Assembly (NCBI GenBank): GCA_024760905.1
Contig: CM045729.1
Location: 50,452,080 to 50,516,079 of the forward strand
Source: Plotosus lineatus
Taxonomy: Eukaryota; Chordata; Actinopteri; Siluriformes; Plotosidae
Length of the DNA stretch: 64,000 nucleotides
Reading direction: 5' to 3'
This document shows, piece by piece, positions 23,911 through 36,554 of this stretch. Numbering within the stretch: position 1 is the stretch's first letter; every line of letters starts with the position of its first letter. The translations under genes and the position numbers were made by a program. The notes beneath the pieces were generated by a model, which saw only the letters and a list, made by a program, of their open reading frames with translations, was not told the origin of the DNA and did not search any database.

Positions 23911-24145
23911 CTGTCTGTCTTCCTTTCGGCTTTTTCCCTTTTACTTGGGAGTCGCCACAGCAATCATCTGATTCGCACGTTTTGATTTGGCAGAGGTTTT
24001 TTACATCAGATGCCCTTCCTGTCACAACCCTTTTTAGCAAGGGACAGAAACACGAAAGTCAGCAATGGTTCTTTTACATGCCTCTCACCATAGACAGTGA
24101 GAGACATAGCCCGCCTTTGATAACCCAGTTAGCTGCACTGGGGGA
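23911..24145 (-). mobile_element. SINE-A, 5'-truncated, tail type A
   Basis: Flanked by TTGATAATATTAGT at 23897-23910 and 24146-24159, an exact target-site duplication. It keeps body and type A tail, with the head lost at insertion. Near 24050 it also lacks the stretch between ACACG and AAAGTC (the GCAAAGCCGTC region). Confidence 0.9.
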
Positions 24146-24173
24146 TTGATAATATTAGTAACAATGTTAATAT

Positions 24174-24538
24174 TAGGGCGGCACAGTGGCAGAGTGGAGC
24201 GCATGTCCACCTCACAGCAAGAAGGTCCTGGGTTTGATTTCCAGCTCTGGCGTTTCTGTGTGGAGGTTGCATGTTCTCCCTGTGCTTGAGTGGGTTTTCT
24301 TCAGGTACTCCAGGTTTCCCCCACTGTCCAGAAACATGCACGGTAGGTTAATTGACTGTTCCAAATCAGCCCAAGGTGTAAGTGTAAGTACAGATGGTTG
24401 TTGTGAGTGTTGACCCTGCAATGGCCTGGTGAGCTGTCCAGGATGTACCCTGCCCTCACCCAGTGTCTACTGAGATGGGCGCCAACCTCCCTGCGAACCT
24501 AATTAGGATTAAGCAGTTCACAAAATAAATGAATGAAT
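24174..24538 (+). mobile_element. Mermaid-like SINE, near full length
   Basis: The head GGGCGGCACAGTGGCAGAGTG, middle CTCACAGCAAGAAGGTCCTG and TTGCATGTTCTCCCTGTGC, then tail CAATGGCCTGGTGAGCTGTC and (AATG)n at the end. This is the common fish Mermaid-type layout. The tail is the same module as SINE-A tail type B. Confidence 0.85.
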
Positions 24539-24544
24539 TAATGA

Positions 24545-25625
24545 ATATTATTATTATTGGCATAACTGAGTTTTTATTAAACATTTTAATTGAGTGGAGT
24601 CCTGATTCCAGAAAATTTGAATCAGTTCATTGGGACACAAAGTTTTTCGTAGAAGATTGGAATGAGGTAGTAGTAACTGGAGGTCTCTTTTCTATAAGAA
24701 GTACTACAACTCAGGTAGTAATGTTGGAAGAGGAAGACTCTTTTTCTCCATTAAAGCAAAAATAAATCCCTGTACAATGATTTACAGTGTACCAACCCCC
24801 CCCCCCCCAAATAAAAAAAAAAATATGGGTCAAGGACCAAAACAAAAACCAAAAGGCAACTAAAGCTATTTACTATGACACAAAATAATCACACTCACAA
24901 AATGGCAGAAATAATCTCACACAGCTGCAATAACAGCACCCATTCACACAAAGAGAATCCAGATCAATGTAGACCTTTGCCATATTAAACTAAAAACAAG
25001 TCCTACTCATAGAGTTTGAACACCACACCTGCTCTAATCGAAACAAGGGAGATCCTACTTAAACAGCAAGTCGTCTAAAAAAAGGAAAACCATACATTTA
25101 GGCCTGAATGTAAATTACCCCTACACAGAAATATAAACTAATAACAATAAATAAGAAATCAACGTGAAAGGAAGAAGCATAAAATTACACAAAATTAACT
25201 CTAGGTGCACATTTTCATTTCAGCAAAGTGATAGCCAAACCTTCCACCTGTTTTAATCACGGATCTAAAAAAAGAAAAAAAAATAGATTTCACAGTGCAG
25301 CTTGCTGTGCAATTTGTGCATCACATTGTGTTGCAAACTTCTAAATAGCTTTAAAAATAGTCTACTGCAATGGGTGCACTTCCCTGACATACAAATAACT
25401 GTTAAATGTGATGTGAATTCAGATAAATATCAATAAAATAATATTTTTTTTCATTTGTTGCCAGTGTCATGAATTCGTAATTTGTCATTGTCCACCAACA
25501 GTTGTGTAGGTATAGCCGGTGCTTTGCAAGGGTATCACAAAGAAACATTGAGTCACTCAAGGTAATCCTTTAAAAAAACCAATCGTTCTCCCTAATTTAG
25601 TCATATCCAATTTACATCCATCAAA
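24545..25625. other. Unique AT-rich sequence, nothing recognised
   Basis: No repeat or exon recognised apart from a short poly-C/poly-A run near 24795-24825. Confidence 0.6.
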
Positions 25626-25627
25626 TA

Positions 25628-26504
25628 CAGTAGTACCTTAACTTATGGAATTAATCCATTAGATAAAACATAAATTCCCATAGGAAATAATAGAAAACCA
25701 ATTAATCCGTTCCAACCCCCTCCTAAACTCATATAACCTGACACAAACACGTACCTACTGTATAAAAGATAAACATGTAAAACAATAAATATTTATTATT
25801 AATAATATTAATAATAATATAATAATAATAATAATAATAAGCAATAAGTCAGCTACCCCTTCTGATCATCGACTTCAGCAAAGATGTTATGTGGGCGCGA
25901 AGATGTCACGTGGGCAGGCATGAGGTGGTGTGTAACAGAGAAGGAGGAGGAGAATTTTGTGCATGTGCATGCTATGAATACCAGCAAGGAAAGACTCATG
26001 GTGAGCTCCCACAAGTCCAGTGCTTCTCAAATAGTGGGGCGTGCGTTGTGACCCTGGGGAACATGCTTTTTTGCCATACTCAACTAGAATTAAATGTAAT
26101 TGCACATCCTCTACAGTAGATGGCAATGGCACTCGAGCGCCACTACCACCTACTGTAGAGGATGCACAATTACACCAGGTGTTCTCTATAGTGTAGGGAA
26201 AAAGCACCAAGCAAACGATATGAAGTGCAGTAAACACTATTTATAGTTGTGCTGGAGGGGGGGATGAAATGTTTTTTTTCTTGCTATAGGGGGCATCACA
26301 GAAAATAATTGAGAAGCATTGCACAAGGCATTCTCGGAATACACGCAGAAGAATACAAAGCCAACCGGCCCAGAAACACCAATTACCCAGCAGCGTGCAT
26401 AAATCAAAATTTTGCTCATTGGATGGGGTAGATTTTTGATGGGATCGAATTGTGTATCATGGAAAATTCGTTATAAAAGACACTCGTACGTCAAGGTACC
26501 ACTG
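25628..26504. mobile_element. Tigger/mariner-like non-autonomous element (second family)
   Basis: The left end CAGTAGTACCTTAACTTATG and right end GACGTCAAGGTACCACTG-like (tacgtcaaggtaccactg) are inverted copies, with TA on both sides (25626-25627 and 26505-26506). No transposase is readable. It contains an AAT-rich microsatellite (25790-25840) and a nested hAT element at 26018-26321. Confidence 0.75.
26018..26321. mobile_element. hAT non-autonomous element with internal foldback
   Basis: The terminal repeats are CAGTGCTTCTCAA and TTGAGAAGCATTG. The 8-bp target duplication is CACAAGTC/CACAAGGC (26010-26017, 26322-26329; one mismatch), as expected for hAT. Its centre holds an inverted repeat of about 25 bp per arm (CATCCTCTACAGTAGATGGC paired with CACCTACTGTAGAGGATGC). 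The ends match those of the larger hAT at 38722-42618. Confidence 0.85.
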
Positions 26505-27229
26505 TATTACCTTCCACATGCCCCCTTCATGACATGCAGTGCTAGCCACTGATCTCTTTTTGAACTGCTGTGCATGCATATTTGGCTGCTGTCTAACACA
26601 CTTGGAGGGAAAGCGTTATCCCCCCCTTGTACAAATGAGTTCACAGATGGTTATGATCAGCTGGCGATTCCTGTGAGTGACAGGGAAGTGAACATATGCC
26701 ATCCCACTCTCCCATGAGAGCTCAACCAATTAGCTCCTATGGACTCCCAGTCCCCCATTTCCTCATAATTGGTCAGTTATCTACACATCCAGTTAGCCCT
26801 ATATAAACCAAGAAGTCTAATGGTTTTCCTTTGAGACTTGTGAAGTCATCCATCCACATTCTTTTTAACTGCTGCTCATGCTGTATCATAGAACAGCAAA
26901 ACATCTGTCCTTATCCACCTAACAGGTGCCCATAATTAGCTAGCATTGCTGTAATTGACGAGGGAGAAGGTATTCTATTCCTCCCATCAAGAAAGCACAG
27001 CTAATTATTCTTCCTTGATAGCCATGGATGGTAGATGTACACTGTGCCTCTCAATAGCGAGTAAACATTCGTTATCTTTCACATTGGGCACTCCTATCAT
27101 TTTATTCTGTGTGTGTGTGTATTTGTATTTTGGGGGTTTTTTTGGAAGGGTTTTATTCAATTTCTTTACAATCATACCTTCTATTCTTTTTCCTAATCGT
27201 TGTTTAATTTCAAATCTAATTCCTTGGAA
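26505..27229. other. Unique sequence, nothing recognised
   Basis: Contains a CTATATAAACCAAG stretch near 26800 that looks TATA-like, but no gene follows that I can support. Next to the LINE, 27110-27225 is T/G-rich low-complexity sequence. Confidence 0.5.
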
Positions 27230-29582
27230 CTTAATGCTGGGTGCGGGAGGGTGGGTGTTTGGTGCAGGCTGGTGAAGCACCTCCGTCTTGCTGAGACTGA
27301 TGTTCAGGCCGAAGAGTTTGGAAGACTCAGAGAAGCGGTCCAGCATCATCTGCAGGTCAAATTTTGTGTGGGCCACAAGGGCGCAGTCATCAGCAAAGAA
27401 GACTTCTTGAAGGAAAGTCTGCAGGCTCTTTGTCTTGGCACTGAAATGATGCAGGTCGAATAGGGAGCCATCCAAACGGTAGCGAATATAGACCCCGTTC
27501 TCCAGGTCTCGCACGAGGTGGGACAACATGCAGGTGAATAACACATTAAACAGGACTGGAGCTAGGACACAGCCCTGCTTCACACCGTTGCTGATTGTGA
27601 AGGCTTCCGATACATTCCGGCTGGAGAGGACCTGGCCAGTCATGCCATCATGGAAAAGCCTGATCATTGATACAAACTTTGGCGGACATCCGATATGTTG
27701 TAGGACTGTCCAGAGGGCCTCTCTATTGACTGTATCAAATGCCTTGGTCAGATCTATGAAGACAGAGAATAGGGGGATGTTTTGTTCAATGCACTTTTCC
27801 TGGAGATGTCTCATGGCAAAAATGATATCAACAGTACTTCTGCCAGGCCTGAAGCCGCACTGTGCCTCTGGGAGGTTTTGCTCTGATACTGTGATAAGTC
27901 TATTGAGCATGACTCTGGCAAAGATCTTCCCTGCAACAGAGAGGAGGGAGATGTCCCTGTAGTTCCCACAGTCAGATTTACTTCCCTTGTTCTTGTAGAG
28001 GCAGACAATCAGGGCATCACGGAAGTCATCAGGCATGACCTCCTCTTCCCAGATACTCAGCAGGACATCATGAAAGGCTTCAAGGGAGTTGGGGCCTTCC
28101 ACTTTGTAGATCTCGGCAGGAATGCCATCTTTTCCCAATGCTCTGCCCGAGTTTACCTGACGGATCACCCTCTTGAGTTCATGTATTGTCGGGGGTTCTG
28201 TGAGCGAGTCTTGCACTGGCTGCTGGGGGATCTGGTTCAGTGCGTCTGCGTCAACTGATGAAGGTCAGTTAAGGACTTGGTCTTTCATGAGGGCAGAACC
28301 ATCCGAGGACAACAACGGTGAGCAGCCTGATGTGATGGGGCCAAAAACTGTCTTCAGAACACTGAAGAATTTGTTGGAGTTGTGGGTATCTGCATAGTGC
28401 TGGACTTAGGAGCTTTATCCTGCCACCACTGGTCCTGAATCATTCAAAGGTCAGACCGGACCTTTGCCTGCAGAGTTTTAAATCTTTCACGCTTAGAGAC
28501 AGAGGCTGGATCATTCTGCCACTCGATGTAGGCCTTGTTCTTAGCGTGGAGAGCTTCTCTGATCTTGTCATTGTTTTCGTCAAACCAGTCTTCATGCAGT
28601 CTAGTTTTAACTCCAATCACTTCTCTTACAGTCTCAGTAACGGTATCCTTGAAAGAGGACAATTTTTGGAGCTGCTTTTGAAGGTCAAACCATCTTTGAG
28701 TTTTCCGTCAAGTGCTTCTTGGAACTTTGCTAGATGGATTGGGTTGTTCAGCCTGGTGACGTTGTAGGAGGCCCTGATAGTCTTGGGTCAGTTTCTGTAA
28801 GGCAGAGTCATGTGCAGTGACATTACAGACCTGACCAGCCTGTGATCAGGCCAGCATTCAGCACCTCTCATGGCACGGGTTACTTGAACATCCCTGATGT
28901 CACGTTGGCGTACAATAACAAAGTCGATCACGTGCCAGTGTTTAGACCGTGGGTGCATCCAGGTGGTTTTATACTTGTCTGGCATCCTGAACAAGGTGTT
29001 GATGATACAAAGGCTGTGTTCTGCACACTTGTTATGGAGGAGCAGGCCGTTTTCATTGATTTTGCCTACACTGTGTCTGCCCAGAATGCCTTTCCAGCTG
29101 CTGTGGTCTATTCCTACTCTCGCGTTGAAATCGCCTAGCACAGCAAGTTTTTCACTCTGTGAAGTTGACCTGATGACCTCGTCAAAGTGTTCATAGAACT
29201 GCTCTTTGTCTTCATCTGGACTGGTGAGCATAGGACCATATGCAATGATAACTGTGAAGTGTCTGGCCTTTCTGAGAGGAATGCGCAATGTCATGAGACG
29301 TTCGCTAATTCCTACTGGCAGGGCTGGTATGTCCTTCGGCAGTGCTGTTCTAATGGCAAACCCAACACCATGTATCCTGTCCTCAGCTTGCGACTTTCTT
29401 TTCCAGAAGAAGGTGTATCCACCTCCTTCTTTTCTCAGGGATCCTTCATCAGCAAGACGTGTTTCAGTTAGTGCGACAATGTCTATCCAGTATCGTTGGA
29501 GCTCCTTTGCAACAAGCGCCATTCTTCTCTCTGGTCTCAGTGTGCCGACTCGGTCCAGAAGCGTTCGGACATTCCAGGCTCC
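27230..29582 (-). pseudogene. LINE endonuclease-reverse transcriptase ORF, disabled
   Basis: The endonuclease frame is open for 245 codons (28788-29522). It has catalytic-type motifs ALTETRLADE, AYGPML, LGDFNARVG and WPDHRLVRSV. After frame breaks near 28700 and 28440, the RT frame (27005-28216) is open for 403 codons with KDGIPAEIYK, IVCLYKNKGSKSDCGNYRDI, CGFRPGRSTVDIIFA, FIDLTKAFDTVNREALW, NGVKQGCVLAPVLFNV and VFFADDCALVAH. Its last 70 or so codons (TYKYTHTQ etc.) come from unrelated DNA. Long open frames with only two or three breaks point to a relatively recent copy. Confidence 0.85.
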
Positions 29583-30482
29583 CAGAATGAGCCTCTGGAG
29601 TTTTTTCTTCTTTTATATTGTTTGACCGCTGTGAGGATGAGTCTGTCAGCCGTGGTAAGCTGACCAGACGCTATAAGGGCAAGCATTTGTCTGGGGCACC
29701 TTTTCTAGCCCCCTCCCTCATGTCAGGGTGAGCAGTGCTGTCCTAAAGAGGCTGCCCAGTCGTCCACAGGTGCTGCCAAACTGTCCTGTTGCCCTTAGAT
29801 TCGGGAACAGAGCGACCACTTACCCATGGACCGCCTACGTGCAGGTTTGTCACTACAACCACCAGTGTTCATCTCCACCTGTTGCTCCACCACACGCCCA
29901 TCGCCGCAGGACTTGAGGGGTGTATGCTGACAGGTCGGTAATAAGTTAATGAGATGCAAAACGAACCTGTGTGTGAAGGCTTTATAGTGAGAAGACCATT
30001 GCACAGGCGCAATCCCACTCTCTTGGCCTGGGGAGTCTTGTTCCAGTGGCATGGGAACCGTTACGATGGGAGTCTGCCAGGCTGCAGTGGATGACCAGGA
30101 CTTCTAGCGGTGTCATGTCCAGTTCTAGGCGCTCCACGACACTTGCTGCCATCGCCGTCACAACTGTTGGATCTCAGGTGATGATCTCTTCCGATTGTTC
30201 TGCCGGAAATCAGTCTTCGCATACAGTCGGGCTGGCACAGCCAAAACCTAACTCACTAAGGGTTTCAGACCCATCAGCTACCTTCACCTGGTTCTGCCGA
30301 CTCGCCAAAGCCGTTATCCGAGGGGGTGGCCGCTGTTGCATGCAACAGCTTCGAGGAGCCACAGGTGAAAGCTGAGTGCCAGGTGAGGACCAGTGACAGG
30401 ACCAGGGGCTGCCCTGATAAGGGCATGGCGTGCCCCCTGCCAAAGGTACTACCTCTCCCTGACACCCCAAACCCCCTCTAAA
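27230..30482 (-). mobile_element. RTE-X-like LINE: 5' region, endonuclease and RT kept, 3' end missing
   Basis: Read right to left. A non-coding or poorly coding 5' region (about 29620-30482) is followed by the start GSWNVR-like LGAWNVRTLLDRVGTLRPE, endonuclease (VALTETRLADEGSLRKEGGG, LGDFNARVGIDHSSWKGILG, KTTWMHPRSKHWHVIDFVIV), linker (GVKTRLHEDWFDENN) and RT to the ADD box and SLSKTEVLHQPAPNTHPPAP. The match stops there; the connection and C-terminal region and the tail are absent. The clade call is tentative. Confidence 0.85.
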
Positions 30483-32757
30483 CAGTATTATCAATCATCA
30501 TGCCAAGTTTTTACAACCAAAGTTATATTTAAAGAGTTAAATCAGTCCCTGCAACAAACAGCAAATTTTGACATGCATCATGCAGTCATCCCTTATGGCC
30601 CTTTTTCTTGCCAGTATCTAATGTGGTAACCAGTGCAGTGAAATCATTCAGAGACTCCAGCTGAGTATACTATTTTACCATTCCTTTGTCACTTGCCCCC
30701 TCATTCCTTGCTTCCAAATAGCTGTCTGTGTTTAAAACACATGCTTTCTTTTTCCCTTTTGGACCCCTCTCTTTTCCCATCACTATCAGTATCCTTCACA
30801 GAAGCGCAGCAGTGACTTCCATTACATGTTCTCTGAGCCAGCACATATAACTGGTGACATGTAGAGGAATGAAACAAACAGACAGACAATGAGATGGAAA
30901 ATGAAAAGAAGCACAGTGGTCACAACAAGACAACAATGAGCTAAGTGCTATCCATGACATTGCAGTTAGCTTGGAGAATGTTTGACACTTCTTTTGTCTC
31001 TGTTACTGTCAGTGTAACATACAGGACCTTCAGGAGGACAAGATTGACGCAACTTTTACAACAGATTGAATAGGTAGTGGCAAGGGCTGGGCTTTGCATT
31101 CGATCCTGTCATCATCAAGCTCCTAATTTACTGCTCCAAAGCTCCGTAGTTGTGTGAGCCTGATACAGTACTAGGTTGTGTTTAGTATCTTTCAGAAGAC
31201 GCACCAGCAGCTTCACTCTAGTAATTTATATGTATGCAGCACTGTTTTAAAAACATTATCTCACAGTTGAATACTTAACTGTCATAATACATAAAGATAT
31301 ATTTTAACGCTTGGAAGATGTAGTAAACCATTTATCTGAAAGCAGATTTGGTCTCTTTAGAGTTTTTTCTAGGGTTATTGAATATGGAACATGTCTCCTG
31401 TTTTTTTTAACTGTGAGAATGTTGCACCACAAACCTTAGATAACTAGCAATGTGCAAAAAGGATCATGGATCAAATTTTTGTTGCACAAAGTGCAGCAGG
31501 GCTACCTTTACCCACTACTTAAAATGATAAATGACAAACAGGACATACTATTGATTTAATTTTGTCCCATTTCATTAAAGTCGGTGTCTGTCTCTTACCC
31601 TTCAATATATATTTTATGTATTGCCTTTCTGCAAAATTCTAACAGATAAATGACAAAAATTTCAATAATATTCAAAGTGCATTCATATCATTTATTTATG
31701 CTTTACATAGATATGTGCCTGTACTTCTACTGTTGGATCTTGTCTCTGAACAAGAGAATACACAAAGTTACATTAAAAGAGAAGGTTTAAAAATAAATTG
31801 AGATATGTTGCCTGTAGCCAGTAGTCTCAGTACGCGGTAAGCTACAGAGCAATGTGCTAGCTACAGTAGCTGCTATAAAAATAGTTTCCATCAAACTGCA
31901 TCCCTGGCTTGTATAATATCACTGTCAGCCTCAATCAGAAACACATTTCCCAGGATCCTCAGCAAATTATATGACGCCATGCATCAGTCAATAGCATAGT
32001 CAATTTTCTAAAATCACAAGTTAATCAAATGATAGAAAACATAACTAATTGTAGTATATGTTCAGAATTACATAGCATGTCCTTGCTCTGCCATGCTGTT
32101 TCTGTCATGATAATCCTAAAACATTCATTTAGATTGAAATTGTGGATTTGACTTCAGTTCTCTATAGTTTGTGAATATGCCATAGTCTGTTTTATTCTGA
32201 TTGTCCATCAGCTGATCGGGTGTGCTTGTCTTTTACTCTGATTCTGCTTTATCTGCTCTGAACTTTTATTAAACAAGCATTTGTATCCAAAGTCTGCCCA
32301 TTTGATCTTCCTGATTAACATACACTATTACAGACAGTGCCATATGGCACATAAATATACTTCCCATAGGAAGAAAACACTTCCCATCCTCACAAAAATA
32401 ACAAATAAAAAGGCAGGAAAACACACTTAGAAGCCAAAACTGGCTTTAACATTGGCATCAGTAAAAATATAATAATATCACCATGAAAGCAGCCAAGTGT
32501 AAAGAAAAAAAAGAAAAAGAAAAAGGCAGCATTGACACAAGTTGTACAGAAACCAGACCAGGGAATTAATAACATGTCTCAGTATTGTACAGCAATAAAA
32601 ACAGCAAGCTTGCACAAAAAGCGGATGGAACCATAGAGAAGTCCAAGTTCATTTTCTATAAATTTTGGTGGTGCTATTTCACTTTTTAACTTATATCACA
32701 GTTTCTAACCAGCTATTTAATTATCTTTATAAATAAAATAAAATGCTTGTAAAACAC
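30483..32757. other. Unique sequence, nothing recognised
   Basis: 2.3 kb with no repeat family, no ORF of note and no splice-framed exon that I can support. Confidence 0.55.
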
Positions 32758-32759
32758 TA

Positions 32760-33077
32760 CAGGAAGACCCTGACTTACAACCTGCCCGACTTTCGACTGC
32801 GTGACTTCCTGACACTTGGGTATCAGGTATGTGAATATCATCAGCCTAGCCTAGTCGGTTCTAGCCAATTTGTGAGGGTCAAATGGGATAAACCATGTAC
32901 ATGTATCTAATAATAAAACGGTGAGAGATTCAAACATTCGTCACAAGAAAAAACAGTAACATTATTAGCAGGTTGTTCTCAAATGTTCACATTATATACA
33001 AAGAATAAACAAATTTACATTAATGCAGAATTAATCAAAAATAGAGACAAAAAAAAAAAAAATCAAATGTACAGAAG

Positions 33078-33116
<39 letters not shown>

Positions 33117-33202
33117 GAGTGATTGCAGATACAAACAAGCATATGGAAGGATAAGAAAGAAACATTTCCAACAAGAAAAAACAGGAACATTATTATTACT
33201 AC

Positions 33203-33233
<31 letters not shown>

Positions 33234-33365
33234 AACATCCAACACATTTAAAGATAGGCTGACTTTGCTGCTTGGCAGGAATTTGATGGGGTTTTTGACA
33301 CGAACTTGTCGAAACCAAATGTTCTTGGTCAGAACCAAATGTGGTTGTAAGTCGGACACTAACTG
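32760..33365. mobile_element. Tigger-like MITE (third family) with microsatellites inside
   Basis: The left end CAGGAAGACCCTGACTTACA and right end TGTAAGTCGGACACTAACTG are imperfect inverted copies flanked by TA (32758-32759, 33366-33367). The interior holds (GT)n at 33079-33113 and (ATT)n at 33190-33232. No transposase. Confidence 0.6.
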
Positions 33366-33431
33366 TATATATATATATATATTATTCCTTGAAGTGAACA
33401 AAGACCCCATCAAACCACAGCTTAACACTCT

Positions 33432-33753
33432 CACTTCACTTATCCCTTAACATCCAAGGATGTTGTTGGGGCGCCTTCATGGCGAGACTTGGGCTGATTT
33501 AGCCTGGCGGAGCCCATCCTTTTCCAGGTCGTAGAAACATGCTGACGGCTTTGCAGCCTACTCTTTATGAAAGTCAGCAATGGTTCTTTTACATGCCACA
33601 CTATAGACAGTGAGAGACATGGCCTGCCTTTGATAACCCAGTTAGCTACACTGGGGGGACAGTGACAACCTTGTGGGGACTCGAACTCGCAACCTTAGGA
33701 TCAGCAATCCTGTGACCTAACCACTAGACCACCACTGCCACCACTGCCACAAT
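33432..33753 (-). mobile_element. SINE-A chimera, full length, tail type C
   Basis: Reading right to left: head with GGTGGTCTAGTGG and GCGAGTTCGAGTCC, and the SINE-A body to GCCGTCAGCATGTTTCT. A third tail follows (ACGACCTGGAAAAGGATGGG, CTCGCCATGAAGGCGCC, ATGTTAAGGGATAAGTGAAG). The target-site duplication is TTAACACTCT at 33422-33431 and 33754-33763. The same tail occurs at 58544. Confidence 0.9.
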
Positions 33754-33763
33754 TTAACACTCT

Positions 33764-35100
33764 GGAGTAAGTTTATAGATCTAGATTGCTTATCCTAGTT
33801 TTTAAAATAAACAGGGAAGCACTGTAAGAACAAATTAGCTTGTATGAGTCTTTTCCCATTGCTATTTTAATGGCTTTATTCTGACTGTGCAGCTTAATCA
33901 GACTTGCAACAATAATAATAAGACATTTGTCAATTTTAAATTATGTATGTAAATATCTATAATTTTATATTAAACATTGATTGTTATATTGCTGATATAC
34001 TGAAATGACCCGTAAATGTTTTTTTTCATTCCCCAAGTAGAATTTTACCACAAGATTTATCATTATAGAATCATAGCAATTGCAGAATTGTTGCTTGTTT
34101 TTGGCAGATACAGCTGCTGTACTGATGTAGAATATTTCAGTATACACAGTTCGTTCTTTTTCTGAATGGAATTGAAGGTTAAATGTTCAGCTTCAATCAA
34201 ATAAAAGAAGGCCCTAACTGTATAAAAAAAAGTGAGGGAGAATGAAAAGAGAGGGGAAAAAACAAGTACATGATGCAACATCGATTCCCAGAACAATTTT
34301 TAGAAGGTTTACAAAAGGTCCTTGCAGCTGTTAACAGATAAGGACAAGGCTTGCTCTTTACAGGAATACAAATGTACTCAGGTTTTTGTTAGAGCAGAGG
34401 TTGTGTCACCGTTTGACAATAGCAGCAATAGTGTGCAATGGTGTGTGCTGACGTTAGTCTTACAGAGTTCTGTAGGTTATTTGAATTCAGGTTTGACCTT
34501 TTCCATGACAGAATATGATGCAATGAATGCTGGGTGCACTGCAGAGCTGCTGCTTGTACAAGCACCATACAAGAGTCATGTGATAAAGATTAACATGAAG
34601 GACTTTGGTCTTCGGGTTAAAAACAATGTTTAATGCAATAGTAGTCTGTTTTGTAAAGCCTTCCTGTGGGATGTTTATTAGCTTTCGTGATCATTTGCTT
34701 TCACCTTTTTCACTTTTACTTTAATAGCTTTTATTTAGAAATCATGCAAATTTTAACCTTTAATTTACATATTTAATACTCTTATTCCACTTTGTATCAC
34801 TACACAGTTTCAATGATAAAAATATACTGCTGTGTACGCAGTGTGTTATGCAATAGATGGATTCTGTTGATGTTACTGCCTTGTTACAACATCTTGCAGT
34901 ATTCTTGACCTTGCAGTGTCTTGACCACTTTTTTCTTTTTATCACACATTATGCAACCTATTGTAACCTGTAGGAAAAGAAATACAGGGCATTATTTAAA
35001 TAAATAAATAAATGCAGGGAGAATTTTAAATCAGCATCTAGTGTATATTTAATTATATTTTGACCCCAACACTGTTAAGTGGCACATCACAAACAAAAAT
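33764..35100. other. Unique AT-rich sequence, nothing recognised
   Basis: No repeat family, exon or RNA gene recognised. ORFs up to 103 codons have no family character. Confidence 0.55.
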
Positions 35101-35860
35101 TTAGTGTGTCAAGAAAGTATACAAAAATACAGTATGCAGTATAGTATAGTGTAACATAGATAGTATAATAGATTACAGTAGAGTGCATTATTTTACAGTA
35201 CAGTAGAGGATACTGCAGTATATTCCCATATAGTCTGTCTTCCTTTCGGCTTTTTCCCTTTTATTTGGGAGTCGCCACAGTGAATCATCTGACTCGCACG
35301 TTTGATTTGGCAGAGGTTTTTACGTCGGACGCCCTTCCTGTCACAACCCTTTTTAGCAAGGGACAGAAACACGCTGATGGCGTTGCAGCCTACTCTTTAT
35401 GAAAGTCAGCAATGGTTCTTTTACATGCCTCTCACCATAGACAGTGAAAGACATGGCCCGCCTTTGATAACCCAGTTAGCTGCATGGGGGGGGGGCAGTG
35501 ACAACCTTGTGGAGAATGGGACTCGAATCCCCAACCTTTGGATCAGCGATCCAGCGCCCTATACCACTAGACCACCACTGCCCCAGTATATTCCCATATA
35601 GTATAGTTTTGTAAAATACAACCTATATAGTAGAATGCATTAGCGTATATTTGAGTACAGTATTTTACAATGCAGTATAGTACAATACAGTATAGTATTG
35701 TATACTATTGTGCAGTATAGTACACAGTATAGTGCCACTATATTATTTCTATGGTGTATAGTATAGTGAATTATAGTGTCATATCATATATTTAGTACAA
35801 TACAACACAGTAGAGTATAGTACAGTACTATACTATACTATACTATGCCATACTTTAGGC
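35100..35860. repeat. Degenerate TATAG/CAGTA pentamer array
   Basis: Imperfect five-base units (AGTAT, TATAG, CAGTA) recur over about 400 bp on both sides of a SINE-A insertion. Examples are AGTATAGTATAGTGTAAC, TAGTACAATACAGTATAGTA and ACTATACTATACTATACTAT. The array was a single block before the SINE split it. Confidence 0.8.
35235..35583 (-). mobile_element. SINE-A, full length, tail type A (reference copy)
   Basis: Reading right to left, the tRNA head has A box GGTGGTCTAGTGG and B box GGATTCGAGTCCC; body and type A tail are complete to GCCGAAAGGAAGACAG. The exact 19-bp target-site duplication CAGTATATTCCCATATAGT lies at 35216-35234 and 35584-35602. The DNA just past its 3' end reappears after the SINE-A copy at 42052. 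Confidence 0.93.
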
Positions 35861-36554
35861 ATTATTTCTGTATTGTGCCTCTGGCAGTAGACTGATGTTA
35901 TTAATGATTTTGGAACTGCTTTTTTATGAGGGAGCTTAATTGCTGGTTATTTAACTCTGTGTAATGACCTATAATCATCTCCACCATTACCATTTTCATT
36001 GTCTTTTACTGCAGTGCAATTGCACTCAATACTCTCAATTTGGCCTGTTAATTTCTTATGACCATCTTTTGCTTAATTTTATTTGGTGTAACTGAGCTTT
36101 GGGATATGTTGGTATGAGAAGCGTGAACCAGCCCTTCAAACATCTGCTCATATCCTCTCACTTTCCCTCCCTTGCTCTTCCTTTCTCTCCTCTCCTCCTC
36201 TCTTCCTTCTTGTTCCCTCCTCTCCTCTCCTTGAGTAGAATATGTAGCACATCTGAATAATACTTTCATTTTCTTCTGTATTTGATTTTGTGTAAAAATA
36301 AAGTTAATTTTTAAATGTTTGCTCTCTGCTTCTGTTTTTTTAATGTCTGTTCTCCCCTCTTCAGGTTCTTTTTCAACATTACTACAGTACTGTTTAATTT
36401 TTGGCCAGTTCGCTTGTCACGGTTTATTGATATGTATGAGACTGTTACAGGATTTGAGTTCAAGTCCCTCTTTACTCTGCATTTATCGATACCACTCTGC
36501 TTGTCCTTCAGAGAATATTAATAATGACAAAAATTGAATGGACAAAAAAGTGAT

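Noticed and set aside
26795..26815. TATA-like CTATATAAACC as a promoter
   Set aside because: No downstream gene; isolated TATA-like strings are expected by chance in AT-rich DNA.
27200..29625. Plus-strand ORFs of 87-144 codons
   Set aside because: They are antisense to the LINE endonuclease and RT frames on the minus strand.
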